A stretch of 64,000 nucleotides of DNA, taken from contig DINQ01000008.1 in assembly GCA_002426795.1 (NCBI GenBank), positions 186,001-250,000 on the forward strand. The letters run 5' to 3'. Each line of letters opens with the position of its first letter. Within the stretch, counting starts at the first letter, position 1. Positions 44,047 to 51,875 of this stretch are shown piece after piece. Position numbers and translations under genes: made by a program. The stretch is from Bacteroidales bacterium UBA5536 (GTDB lineage: Bacteria > Bacteroidota > Bacteroidia > Bacteroidales > F082). A model generated the notes under the pieces. That model had not been told where the DNA came from. It saw only the letters and a program-made list of their open reading frames with translations, and did not search any database.

Positions 44047-45096
44047 TTAGGAAGGTAGTTGTCGTTTGCGCATGATAATCCAAATAACAAAAGGTGCACC
44101 GATCAATGATGTAACCGCATTAATGGGTAAATTTCCATCCAGACCCGGAAGGCGTGAGATCAGGTTGCAAAAAAGCGCCAAAGCCATGCCTGCTAAAATT
44201 GTCCCCGGGATGAGAACGCGGTGGTCGCTGGTTCGAAAAAGATTACGTGCAATATGTGGTACTGCCAGTCCTATAAAAGCGATAGGGCCAGCGTAGGCCG
44301 TGACAACTGCGGTGAGATAGCCTGAAATCAGAATGATGAGAAAGCTGTTTCGCTTGACATGCAAACCCAGATTTTTTGCATAGTTTTCTCCCAGCAGCAT
44401 GATATTCAGTGGTTTTGCCAGAAAAATAGTAGCCAAAATACCAAACAATAGCAGCAAGGTGAAAACTGGCAACTGTGAAGTCCCAACATTTGAAAAAGTT
44501 CCCATTCCCCAGATCACAAAAGCCTGAACATCTTCTTTTGAACTGTAATACTTAAGCAAACCAGTGAGCGATCCAGCAATGTATGCGATCATTATCCCGA
44601 CAATCAACAGACTTACAACATTTCGAACCCTGGTACTGATTACAAGGATCAAAACCAGTACCAACAAGGCACCCGAAAAAGCTGCAAATCCAACACCAAG
44701 TGAAGCCCAGATTCCTAAACTCGCCACTGAAGCGCCTGAAAAAGCAGCTGTAGCCATCAACAATACTGCAACCCCAAGGCTCGAACCCGCACTGATTCCC
44801 AAAATAGAAGGGTCGGCAAGTGGATTACGAAACAGCGTTTGCATCAGCAATCCAGCCACAGCAAGCGAAGCTCCGGCAACTGCAGCCACCACAGCCTGAG
44901 GAAATCTAAACGATCTGACAATTGCCACCTTGGCAGGATCTACGTTGATCTCATCATTGAATAAAATTCGCATAATATCTTGAAAATCAATTACAACAGA
45001 ACCAAATAAAATATTGACAAAAAATAGTAACAAACCCAAAACCATCAGGAAAAACATGGCCTGGTAAGTCTTTGTTAAACTATGCGTATCTGTCAT
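44047..45096 (-). CDS. FecCD-family ABC permease
   Basis: The 349-residue inner-membrane protein has about ten helices. It shows the family's FRFPQAVVAAVAGASLAVAG, NPLADPSILGISAGSSLG and PIAFIGLAVPHIARNLF. It forms the channel for iron-siderophore, heme or vitamin B12 uptake with the ATPase and binding protein next to it. It overlaps the upstream binding-protein stop by one base. No B12 riboswitch was recognised upstream. Confidence 0.94.
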   Translation of the reverse strand: MTDTHSLTKTYQAMFFLMVLGLLLFFVNILFGSVVIDFQDIMRILFNDEINVDPAKVAIVRSFRFPQAVVAAVAGASLAVAGLLMQTLFRNPLADPSILGISAGSSLGVAVLLMATAAFSGASVASLGIWASLGVGFAAFSGALLVLVLILVISTRVRNVVSLLIVGIMIAYIAGSLTGLLKYYSSKEDVQAFVIWGMGTFSNVGTSQLPVFTLLLLFGILATIFLAKPLNIMLLGENYAKNLGLHVKRNSFLIILISGYLTAVVTAYAGPIAFIGLAVPHIARNLFRTSDHRVLIPGTILAGMALALFCNLISRLPGLDGNLPINAVTSLIGAPFVIWIIMRKRQLPS

Positions 45097-46250
45097 TATT
45101 TCAATAGGTTGTAATAAACAGGCTGATGATCTGGCAAAAGTTCCGGGTGAAACAAATGTACAAAATCGCTCAATATCACATCAGGCTCAAACTGACTCTG
45201 CTCGAAATAGGCCGTCTTTGCTGTATTACAAAATAGTATATGATGTTGCTGAAACGCTTTGAAACTTCGGTAAATCTCGTTTTCCTGTGCGATCTGTTCA
45301 TAGGAATAATCATCGTTGGCTGCCTGAGCAATGCGCCAAAAATCAGCTTGTTGTGCTTTACTCAGAATGCTCTCAAAATCGAGGGGAAAACTGGCTTTTG
45401 ATTCGTTATCTTTCCAAATATAATCGGCTCCGGCATCCCGGAATATCGCCGCAATATAGCTCTGACCACCAGGCACAAACCATTGTCCACTGAAAGCTTT
45501 ATCTGAAAACACAGTAGGTTTGTTGTGGACATCTTCTGCCAGATATTTCAAGGCATTATAACGTTTTTCAATGTCAAAAAACCATTCATCTGCTTGTTTC
45601 CGGGTTCCTGTTAAAACTCCCAAAATTCTGAGCCACTCGGCACGGCCAAGCGGGTCTGATTCAAAATAGTCGGGCCAGGGTAACAAAGGAAGCCCGGTAT
45701 GAAGCAGCACATCCGGAACACCACTTGTAAAAGGAGAAAAGAGAATCAGGGATGGTTTAAGGCTAACAATTTTTTCTGCATCGAAAATGCCATTTGCAGA
45801 AACCTCAATCACATTTCCGTTATCGATTAACTGTCGCATCCTCTGATTGCGCACATAACCAGCTTCCGAAATTCCTTTCACCACCGTGTCAACACCCAGT
45901 TGAACCAAAGGTGCCCATTGCGTTGAAGACAAGGTAATGATTGAATTCACTGGAACCTGAACGACCTTCCTGATTGAATCTGTTGATGGGTTTTCTGCGC
46001 CAGTTTCATAAAGAAAATACTCACTGATAATATCCTTAGCGTTCCAGGGATCAATAATTTGTAAAACATAACCAGTATCATGCTGGAAAAGTCGTGCGCC
46101 TTTTGCATATTTCAGCAAATTCTGACTGCTTTCATGAGCCGAGTTGGGCTTAGAAACCTCCTCACAGCTAGTTACAATGCCAACTAAAATAAGCACGGAA
46201 AACAAACTGCGAATCAATTTATCAGAAAAGCAAATTTTACTGTAAACCAT
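45096..46250 (-). CDS. ABC transporter substrate-binding lipoprotein, FecB/BtuF type
   Basis: The product starts at ATG 46250 (a GTG one codon earlier is possible) and has a lipoprotein signal (SVLILVGIVTSC). The periplasmic-binding fold is seen in QLGVDTVVKGISEAGYVRN, SLKPSLILFSPF and KPTVFSDKAFSGQWFVPGG. It delivers substrate to the FecCD permease. The start overlaps the 3' end of the GroES-like gene by 14 bp. Bound ligand cannot be named from sequence. Confidence 0.88.
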   Translation of the reverse strand: MVYSKICFSDKLIRSLFSVLILVGIVTSCEEVSKPNSAHESSQNLLKYAKGARLFQHDTGYVLQIIDPWNAKDIISEYFLYETGAENPSTDSIRKVVQVPVNSIITLSSTQWAPLVQLGVDTVVKGISEAGYVRNQRMRQLIDNGNVIEVSANGIFDAEKIVSLKPSLILFSPFTSGVPDVLLHTGLPLLPWPDYFESDPLGRAEWLRILGVLTGTRKQADEWFFDIEKRYNALKYLAEDVHNKPTVFSDKAFSGQWFVPGGQSYIAAIFRDAGADYIWKDNESKASFPLDFESILSKAQQADFWRIAQAANDDYSYEQIAQENEIYRSFKAFQQHHILFCNTAKTAYFEQSQFEPDVILSDFVHLFHPELLPDHQPVYYNLLK

Positions 46251-46620
46251 CACGCTCGAGCAATAAAATAGAATGGTGAGGCACTACCAGGTATTTTTCG
46301 CTGTCGTAGAGCACTTCAAAAGTGCCTTTTTGAAGGAAAATCGCCAAATCCCCTACCCTGGCCTGTAGAGGAATATAGTGATTATCCTCATTTTCCTGCT
46401 TCTTCCAGGGTTCTGCATCCTCATCAGTTCCAACTGGTATTGGATAGCCCGGCCCGCATTTTACAACATAACCGCTCTGGATCTCCTCTTTAAGTTCATA
46501 TCCGGGCGGAAGAAACAAGCCTGTCCTGGTCTTTTCAGGCATGGCTTTAGGCTTTATAAGCACCCTGTCGCCCACTACAATAATTTTCTCCAGTTTCGAT
46601 ACCGACATTCGTTCGTGCAT
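46237..46620 (-). CDS. GroES-like (Cpn10-fold) protein
   Basis: The 127-residue product has the Cpn10 core: VVGDRVLIKPKAMPEKTRTG at ~15-34, GYVVKCGPGYPIPVG and a C-terminal EKYLVVPHHSILLLE. It is longer than canonical GroES (~95 aa), with an insert EPWKKQENEDNHYIPLQ around the roof loop. No groEL is adjacent; instead it leads an ABC-uptake operon with overlapping ends. A start at ATG 46608 is possible. It may be a specialised co-chaperone distinct from the main GroES. Confidence 0.8.
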   Translation of the reverse strand: MHERMSVSKLEKIIVVGDRVLIKPKAMPEKTRTGLFLPPGYELKEEIQSGYVVKCGPGYPIPVGTDEDAEPWKKQENEDNHYIPLQARVGDLAIFLQKGTFEVLYDSEKYLVVPHHSILLLERDGLQ

Positions 46621-46642
46621 TTTTGCATGATTGTTGATCGTT

Positions 46643-46650
46643 CAAAATTA
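46643..46650 (-). promoter_or_regulatory. -7 promoter element of the GroES-like/ABC operon
   Basis: TAATTTTG on the minus strand fits TAnnTTTG, 22 bp before the start at 46620. It is divergent from the element at 46694. Confidence 0.4.
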
Positions 46651-46693
46651 CAAAAAGCAGCGGTAATCTGTCTTCCATCATGAAAAATATGGA

Positions 46694-46701
46694 TACTTTT
46701 G
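46694..46701 (+). promoter_or_regulatory. -7 promoter element of the mutL operon
   Basis: TACTTTTG fits TAnnTTTG, 43 bp before the first gene of the plus-strand run. No good -33 TTG. Confidence 0.4.
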
Positions 46702-46744
46702 TAATTGAATGGAAAGCTAGTAACTGCCCTAAACACTTGATATC

Positions 46745-47056
46745 ATGAAGTTTGTTATGTTTCGAACTATAAAACCCCGCCGTTTTAGCTATCGACCACG
46801 GCATTTTGATCCTGATAAAGAAGCGATGGAAAAACGCCGTGCCGAACTTGGTGTTGAGTCGAAGTTGAGCGAACAGGAATTGCTTCGTGCCAAAATGTCG
46901 GCAAAATGGCGTCAGCAAAACCCTTCAGATTTTGCAGACCGATACAAGCGATTGAGCATGATTATTTATGGTATAGTAATCCTTGTTGGTATCTACGTCA
47001 TCTTTTTTACAGATTTGATTGACAATATGATACGTGCTTTTGGGCTGATCAAATAG
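46745..47056 (+). CDS. Small membrane protein upstream of mutL
   Basis: The 103-residue product has a basic, Arg-rich N-terminus (RTIKPRRFSYRPRHFDPDKE), a charged helical middle and one C-terminal membrane helix (LSMIIYGIVILVGIYVIFF, about residues 70-88). It lies 8 bp before mutL, so the two are likely co-transcribed. I recognise the arrangement from Bacteroidota genomes but no function is known. Confidence 0.7.
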   Translation: MKFVMFRTIKPRRFSYRPRHFDPDKEAMEKRRAELGVESKLSEQELLRAKMSAKWRQQNPSDFADRYKRLSMIIYGIVILVGIYVIFFTDLIDNMIRAFGLIK

Positions 47057-47064
47057 ACATACTG

Positions 47065-48891
47065 ATGCTCACTGACATTATCAAACTACTTCCAGATTCT
47101 GTTGCCAACCAGATAGCTGCTGGAGAAGTGATTCAGCGGCCTGCCTCAGCTGTGAAAGAAATGCTGGAAAACGCCCTTGATGCGGGAGCCACACAAATTG
47201 ATCTGTTGGTAAAAGACGCCGGAAAAACATTGATTCAGGTTATTGACAATGGTTGTGGCATGTCTGAGACAGATGCCCGAATGAGTTTTGAAAGACATGC
47301 AACTTCCAAAATAAGGAAAGCTGACGACTTATTTGCTATCCGTACAATGGGTTTTCGGGGTGAAGCCATGGCTAGTATCGCAGCAGTTGCACAGGTAGAA
47401 TTGAGGAGCAGACGTAACAGTGACGAATTTGGTACAAAAATTCTTATCGAAGGATCAGTTGTAACTGATCAACAGTTACATCCAATGGCACCTGGCACGA
47501 GCATTGCCGTGAAAAACCTGTTTTTCAATGTACCTGCCAGGCGTAATTTCCTCAAATCGAACCCGGCAGAAATGCGGCATATTGTTGAAGAGTTTCATCG
47601 CGTAAGCCTGATGAATCCTGATGTCGGCTTTACCTTTACCAGCAATGACAAGGAACTCTTTCACCTATACCCTGGCAATCTGAAACAGCGAATCGTTGCC
47701 CTTTTTGGCAATGTTTACAATGAAAGATTGTTGCCAGTAAATCAACAAACTGACACGGCATCTGTTGACGGTTTTGTGGGAAAGGCGGAGTTTGCAAAAA
47801 AAACACGTGGCGAACAGTATTTCTTTGTGAATAAGCGTTTTATCAAGCACCCTTACCTTCATCATGCCATCGAAAACGCTTTCCATGAGCTCTTGCCAAA
47901 AGACAGCTATCCCAGCTATTTTCTTAACATAACCATTGATCCGGCTGAAATAGATATCAATATCCATCCAACCAAGACTGAGGTGAATTTCCAGGATACT
48001 AAACTGGTTTATGCCATTCTCCATGCCGCCGTCAAGAAAACAATCGGACAGCATAACCTGGCACCTTTGATTGATTTCGAAGTGAATCCGGATATGAATA
48101 TTGATTTTGGTGAGATCAGTCGTGCAGCAAGACCTATTTCTCCTCCTACAACCGGCATCAATCCTGATTTTAATCCCTTTCGGCAGTCTTCAGGAGGAAG
48201 TTCGGCATTTCACAGCCAACGCCCTCCTCAAAACGAAAATTGGCGCATTCTTTATGGTGATAGAACAGACAAAGAAACTACCGAAACTCCGGCAACTGAA
48301 ATAGTACAAAAAACAGAAGAAAACGCTGCCCATGGGCGTTTTATTCAGTTGCAGCAAACCTATATTGTGTGTCCGGTTAAGTCCGGATTGATGCTCATTG
48401 ATCAACAACTGGCGCATTGGCGAATACTTTACGAAAAGTTTTTGAAACAGCTCGAAAAAAGAAAAAGTGGCTCGCAGCAAGAACTCTTCCCTATTCAGGT
48501 TTTGCTCAATGCCGCTGACGCAGATATATTGCGTGAAATAAAACCTGATCTGGCTATTTTGGGTTTTAGCATTGAAGAACTCAATGCCAAAACATTTGTG
48601 GTAAATGGCACTCCAAGTGAAACTGCTGAAAAGGATATTGGCAAACTTGTAGAACATTTGATTGAGCAGTATAAACGGAACAGAAATGATCTTCACCTGG
48701 ATAAAAGGCTTAATTTAGCGCGCTCTATGGCTGCGCAACTTGCCGTAAAACGAGGTCAAAAATTAACCGAAACCGAAATGAGCAGTATGGTTGATCAACT
48801 TTTTGGATGCCATGTTTCGGAAATGGCCCCGGACGGACGAAAAACTTTTGCCTTGCTGAACAGCGAAACATTGCAAACATTCTTTAAATAA
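47065..48891 (+). CDS. mutL: DNA mismatch repair protein MutL
   Basis: MutL couples mismatch recognition by MutS to strand removal. The 608-residue protein has the GHKL ATPase: LPDSVANQIAAGEV at ~9-22, DNGCGM near 71-76 and TMGFRGEAMASIAAVA. The linker is ~100 residues. In the C-terminal domain the endonuclease motif DQHA(x2)E(x4)E reads DQQLAHWRILYE, so the His and first Glu are replaced, and nicking activity is doubtful. The start follows the small membrane gene by 8 bp. Confidence 0.94.
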   Translation: MLTDIIKLLPDSVANQIAAGEVIQRPASAVKEMLENALDAGATQIDLLVKDAGKTLIQVIDNGCGMSETDARMSFERHATSKIRKADDLFAIRTMGFRGEAMASIAAVAQVELRSRRNSDEFGTKILIEGSVVTDQQLHPMAPGTSIAVKNLFFNVPARRNFLKSNPAEMRHIVEEFHRVSLMNPDVGFTFTSNDKELFHLYPGNLKQRIVALFGNVYNERLLPVNQQTDTASVDGFVGKAEFAKKTRGEQYFFVNKRFIKHPYLHHAIENAFHELLPKDSYPSYFLNITIDPAEIDINIHPTKTEVNFQDTKLVYAILHAAVKKTIGQHNLAPLIDFEVNPDMNIDFGEISRAARPISPPTTGINPDFNPFRQSSGGSSAFHSQRPPQNENWRILYGDRTDKETTETPATEIVQKTEENAAHGRFIQLQQTYIVCPVKSGLMLIDQQLAHWRILYEKFLKQLEKRKSGSQQELFPIQVLLNAADADILREIKPDLAILGFSIEELNAKTFVVNGTPSETAEKDIGKLVEHLIEQYKRNRNDLHLDKRLNLARSMAAQLAVKRGQKLTETEMSSMVDQLFGCHVSEMAPDGRKTFALLNSETLQTFFK

Positions 48892-48909
48892 AAACTGTTT
48901 ACTAAACCT

Positions 48910-49761
48910 ATGACGCAATTTCAACCAACAGGATTCAGGGTACTGCCACCAGTTGTAAAAAACCTCTTGATCATCAATGGACTGTTTTTCCTGGCTACCA
49001 TCACTTTTGGTGATGTTTTCCACATCGACCTGACGGAAAAACTTGGACTGCATTACATCATGGCTTCCGATTTTAAACCGTATCAGTTTGTAACCTACAT
49101 GTTTATGCATGGAGGCTTTACGCATATACTCTTTAATATGTTTGCCTTGTGGATGTTTGGTAACACGCTAGAAAATGTATGGGGGCCCAAGCGTTTCCTC
49201 ACTTATTACATGGTCACCGGAATTGGTGCTGGCATCGTTTATATGATTTGGATTTCTTTTCAGATCAATCCTGTGGTTTCGCAGATAGATAGTTTTATTC
49301 AAAGTAAAGATTTGGCTGTACTGGCAAATTTTGCAGCCGATCACACCTTCAGGCTCAATTCTTTCTCAGGTCAAATATGGACAGAGTTTCAATCGTTTCA
49401 GCGCAACCTCCAAATCCTAGATGGAAATCCTTCAAACGTAGATGCCATGCAGAATGTGGTTAAATTCATGGCTGACTATAAAGACTTTTACCTGAACCAA
49501 TCTGTGGTAGTAGGCGCAAGCGGTGCTGTGTTTGGGATTTTGCTGGCTTTTGGAATGATGTTTCCAAATGCCTTGATATATCTGTATTTTGCTATCCCCA
49601 TCAAAGCCAAGTACTTTGTAATGCTTTATGGTGCTTTTGAACTGTTTGAGGGTGTCATGAATCGTCCTGGAAACAACATTGCACATTTTGCGCATTTAGG
49701 CGGCATGCTATTCGGCTACTTCCTGATCGTCTATTGGAAAAAGAAAGGTGATTTGAGATAA
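48910..49761 (+). CDS. Rhomboid-family intramembrane serine protease
   Basis: The 283-residue membrane protein carries the catalytic Ser in VVGASGAVFGI (about residue 204) and the catalytic His in HFAHLGGMLFGY (about residue 260). MFMHGGFTHILFNMFALWMFG marks helices 1-2. A ~60-residue soluble insert (residues ~115-175) precedes the catalytic helix, which is longer than in GlpG. It follows mutL by 18 bp and is followed by a second rhomboid after 7 bp. Confidence 0.9.
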   Translation: MTQFQPTGFRVLPPVVKNLLIINGLFFLATITFGDVFHIDLTEKLGLHYIMASDFKPYQFVTYMFMHGGFTHILFNMFALWMFGNTLENVWGPKRFLTYYMVTGIGAGIVYMIWISFQINPVVSQIDSFIQSKDLAVLANFAADHTFRLNSFSGQIWTEFQSFQRNLQILDGNPSNVDAMQNVVKFMADYKDFYLNQSVVVGASGAVFGILLAFGMMFPNALIYLYFAIPIKAKYFVMLYGAFELFEGVMNRPGNNIAHFAHLGGMLFGYFLIVYWKKKGDLR

Positions 49762-49768
49762 ATTTGAG

Positions 49769-50683
49769 ATGAATACCTATCAACAAAACAACATACTCGA
49801 GCAATTTAAGCACTTTTTTACAAGGCGTTCGGCATTGCCTCGACTGATCATTATTAACACTGCTGTTTTTTTACTGGTTTATCTGGTTAATCTGATTATC
49901 TGGCTCTTCCAGATCAATCCAACCGGACTGCAAAATGGCCTGTCGCCATTAACCAGCCTGCTTGCTGTGCCGGCTTCTTTGAGTGCACTGGCAGCCAAAC
50001 CCTGGACTGTCTTCACTTATATGTTCTTACACGAAGGTTTTCTGCACTTGTTTTTCAATATGTGGGTGCTATATTTCGGCGGAACGATTTTTCTGCAGTA
50101 TTTGTCTCAGAAAAGGCTGATTAGCACCTATATTGCCGGAGGTTTGGCAGGAGCATTCTTTTATGTATTGGCCTACAATCTTTTTCCGGTTTTCAGTCAG
50201 CTAAATCATGTTTCTGTTGCTCTTGGTGCTTCCGCATCCGTTTTGGCCATTCTGGTTGCAATCGCTACCTATGTTCCTCAATACACCGTTAATCTCCTTC
50301 TAATTGGGCCTGTTCGACTGAAATACCTTGCCATCGGACTCGTAATTCTAGACTTTTTTAGCATTCAGGGAAACAACCCTGGCGGGCATATTGCGCATCT
50401 TGGCGGGGCACTGTGGGGCTTTTCCTATGTTTGGATGTTGCAGCGAGGTCAGGATGTTTATGCAATTTTCAATGGCATCTTCGACCGCAAAATGAAGGTT
50501 AAACCAGGCGGAAAACAAAAAACATCCTCATCTCGGCCGCTCACCGATGAAGAATACAATGCCCAAAAAGCAAAGGAGCAGGAGAAAATTGATGCGATTC
50601 TCGACAAGATTGCCAAGAAAGGCTATAGCAGTTTGACAAAAGCTGAAAAAGAAATTCTGTTTAAATCCAGTCATAAGAACTAA
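49769..50683 (+). CDS. Second rhomboid-family protease with C-terminal cytosolic tail
   Basis: This 304-residue protein has a GASA motif (VALGASASVLAIL, Ser about residue 154) and His in HIAHLGGALWG (about residue 208), so the dyad appears intact. MFLHEGFLHLFFNMWVLYFGG matches the first helices. The last ~75 residues are charged and soluble (PLTDEEYNAQKAKEQEKID), a tail common on Bacteroidota rhomboids. It is tandem with the preceding rhomboid; the two are only moderately alike, suggesting old duplication. Confidence 0.88.
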   Translation: MNTYQQNNILEQFKHFFTRRSALPRLIIINTAVFLLVYLVNLIIWLFQINPTGLQNGLSPLTSLLAVPASLSALAAKPWTVFTYMFLHEGFLHLFFNMWVLYFGGTIFLQYLSQKRLISTYIAGGLAGAFFYVLAYNLFPVFSQLNHVSVALGASASVLAILVAIATYVPQYTVNLLLIGPVRLKYLAIGLVILDFFSIQGNNPGGHIAHLGGALWGFSYVWMLQRGQDVYAIFNGIFDRKMKVKPGGKQKTSSSRPLTDEEYNAQKAKEQEKIDAILDKIAKKGYSSLTKAEKEILFKSSHKN

Positions 50684-50699
50684 TTATTTTCAAGCCGAC

Positions 50700-51827
50700 A
50701 TGGGTAAGAAAAGTCCACCACACAAAACAAATTACCTGCTTCGGTTTTTCAATTTGATTGTCGCACCTTTCGCCTGGCTTTTGCTGTTTACAATGATTGT
50801 CAGTGTTACCGCAGCCTATTTCGACCCTGAAAGATTTGTTGCAATCACCTTGTTCGGATTATCATTTTGGGGCCTGTGGTTTATCAATCTTGCTTTTCTT
50901 TTGGTACTTTTTCTGTTTAGAAGTAAACTTTTATATATCAGCATCATAACCCTGGTCATCTCCTTTTTCGGGCTTTATCGGATGGTAGCCATTCACCTGA
51001 ATTCGGTCCAGGAAAATCAGTTGCGAGTTTTGAGTTACAACGTTCATGGATTTCAGGGTCAGGACAAAAAAGCAAACAAGGCTGAAATGGCTGATAAAAT
51101 CATTGATTTCCTTCAATTTCAGGAGGCAGACATTGTTTGTATTCAGGAGTTTGCGCACTATTCTGCTAACAGCAACAGCGATGTTGAAAGATTCAGTCTT
51201 GAGGCGGGATATGCCTTCCACGCTTTCAAACCCTACTGGGGTAAAAGTGAGAAAAGCTCCGGCCTATTGATTCTCTCGAAAAGCAGACTGACGCAAATTA
51301 TTCCCATCCAGGAAAAAGGTAAACGTCTTTTGGCTTTAATGGCCGCATTCCAATCTGAAAAAAAAACTGAAAATCAATGGATTGTTAATACACATCTGGT
51401 ATCATTCAGCCTACAACAAGACGAACTTAGCTTCATCGGTGAGGGCAGGTTTGCCAACAAAGACAACATCAAAACATTTGGCATTCCAATACTCGGCAAA
51501 CTGACTACAGCATTCAGAATACGCGGTGCAGAGATCAAACAGCTTGCAAATGCCTTGAAATCGATAGATGAGCCCATGATTGTTTGTGGTGATTTCAATG
51601 ACACTCCACTTTCTTATACACACCATCAAATGAGACAAATTGGATTCACCGACAGTTATCTGGCATCTGGTAATGGGATTGGATCAACCTACGCTGGGTT
51701 ATTGCCCTTTTTGCGCATTGATTACATCTGGTTGAGTCGACATTACGAAGCTCAGAGAAGTAAGGTGCCAAAGATTCCATATTCTGATCATTATGCTCTG
51801 GTTTCGGAAATCAAACTCCTGGAATAG
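50700..51827 (+). CDS. Membrane-anchored endonuclease/exonuclease/phosphatase-fold protein
   Basis: The 375-residue product has three N-terminal hydrophobic helices (~20-110) and then an EEP domain: LRVLSYNVHGFQGQ, IVCIQEFAHYS with the metal-binding Glu, VCGDFNDTPLSYTH and the terminal IPYSDHYALVSEI with the catalytic Asp-His. The domain hydrolyses phosphodiesters or phosphomonoesters, facing the periplasm or outside. It is the last gene before uvrB in the mutL run. Confidence 0.85.
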   Translation: MGKKSPPHKTNYLLRFFNLIVAPFAWLLLFTMIVSVTAAYFDPERFVAITLFGLSFWGLWFINLAFLLVLFLFRSKLLYISIITLVISFFGLYRMVAIHLNSVQENQLRVLSYNVHGFQGQDKKANKAEMADKIIDFLQFQEADIVCIQEFAHYSANSNSDVERFSLEAGYAFHAFKPYWGKSEKSSGLLILSKSRLTQIIPIQEKGKRLLALMAAFQSEKKTENQWIVNTHLVSFSLQQDELSFIGEGRFANKDNIKTFGIPILGKLTTAFRIRGAEIKQLANALKSIDEPMIVCGDFNDTPLSYTHHQMRQIGFTDSYLASGNGIGSTYAGLLPFLRIDYIWLSRHYEAQRSKVPKIPYSDHYALVSEIKLLE

Positions 51828-51844
51828 CAGCTAAAAAATATGCT

Positions 51845-51852
51845 TAACTTTG
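51845..51852 (+). promoter_or_regulatory. -7 promoter element of uvrB
   Basis: TAACTTTG fits TAnnTTTG, 24 bp before the uvrB start. No LexA-type operator was recognised. Confidence 0.4.
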
Positions 51853-51875
51853 GCGATCATTGATGCTCATTTTTC

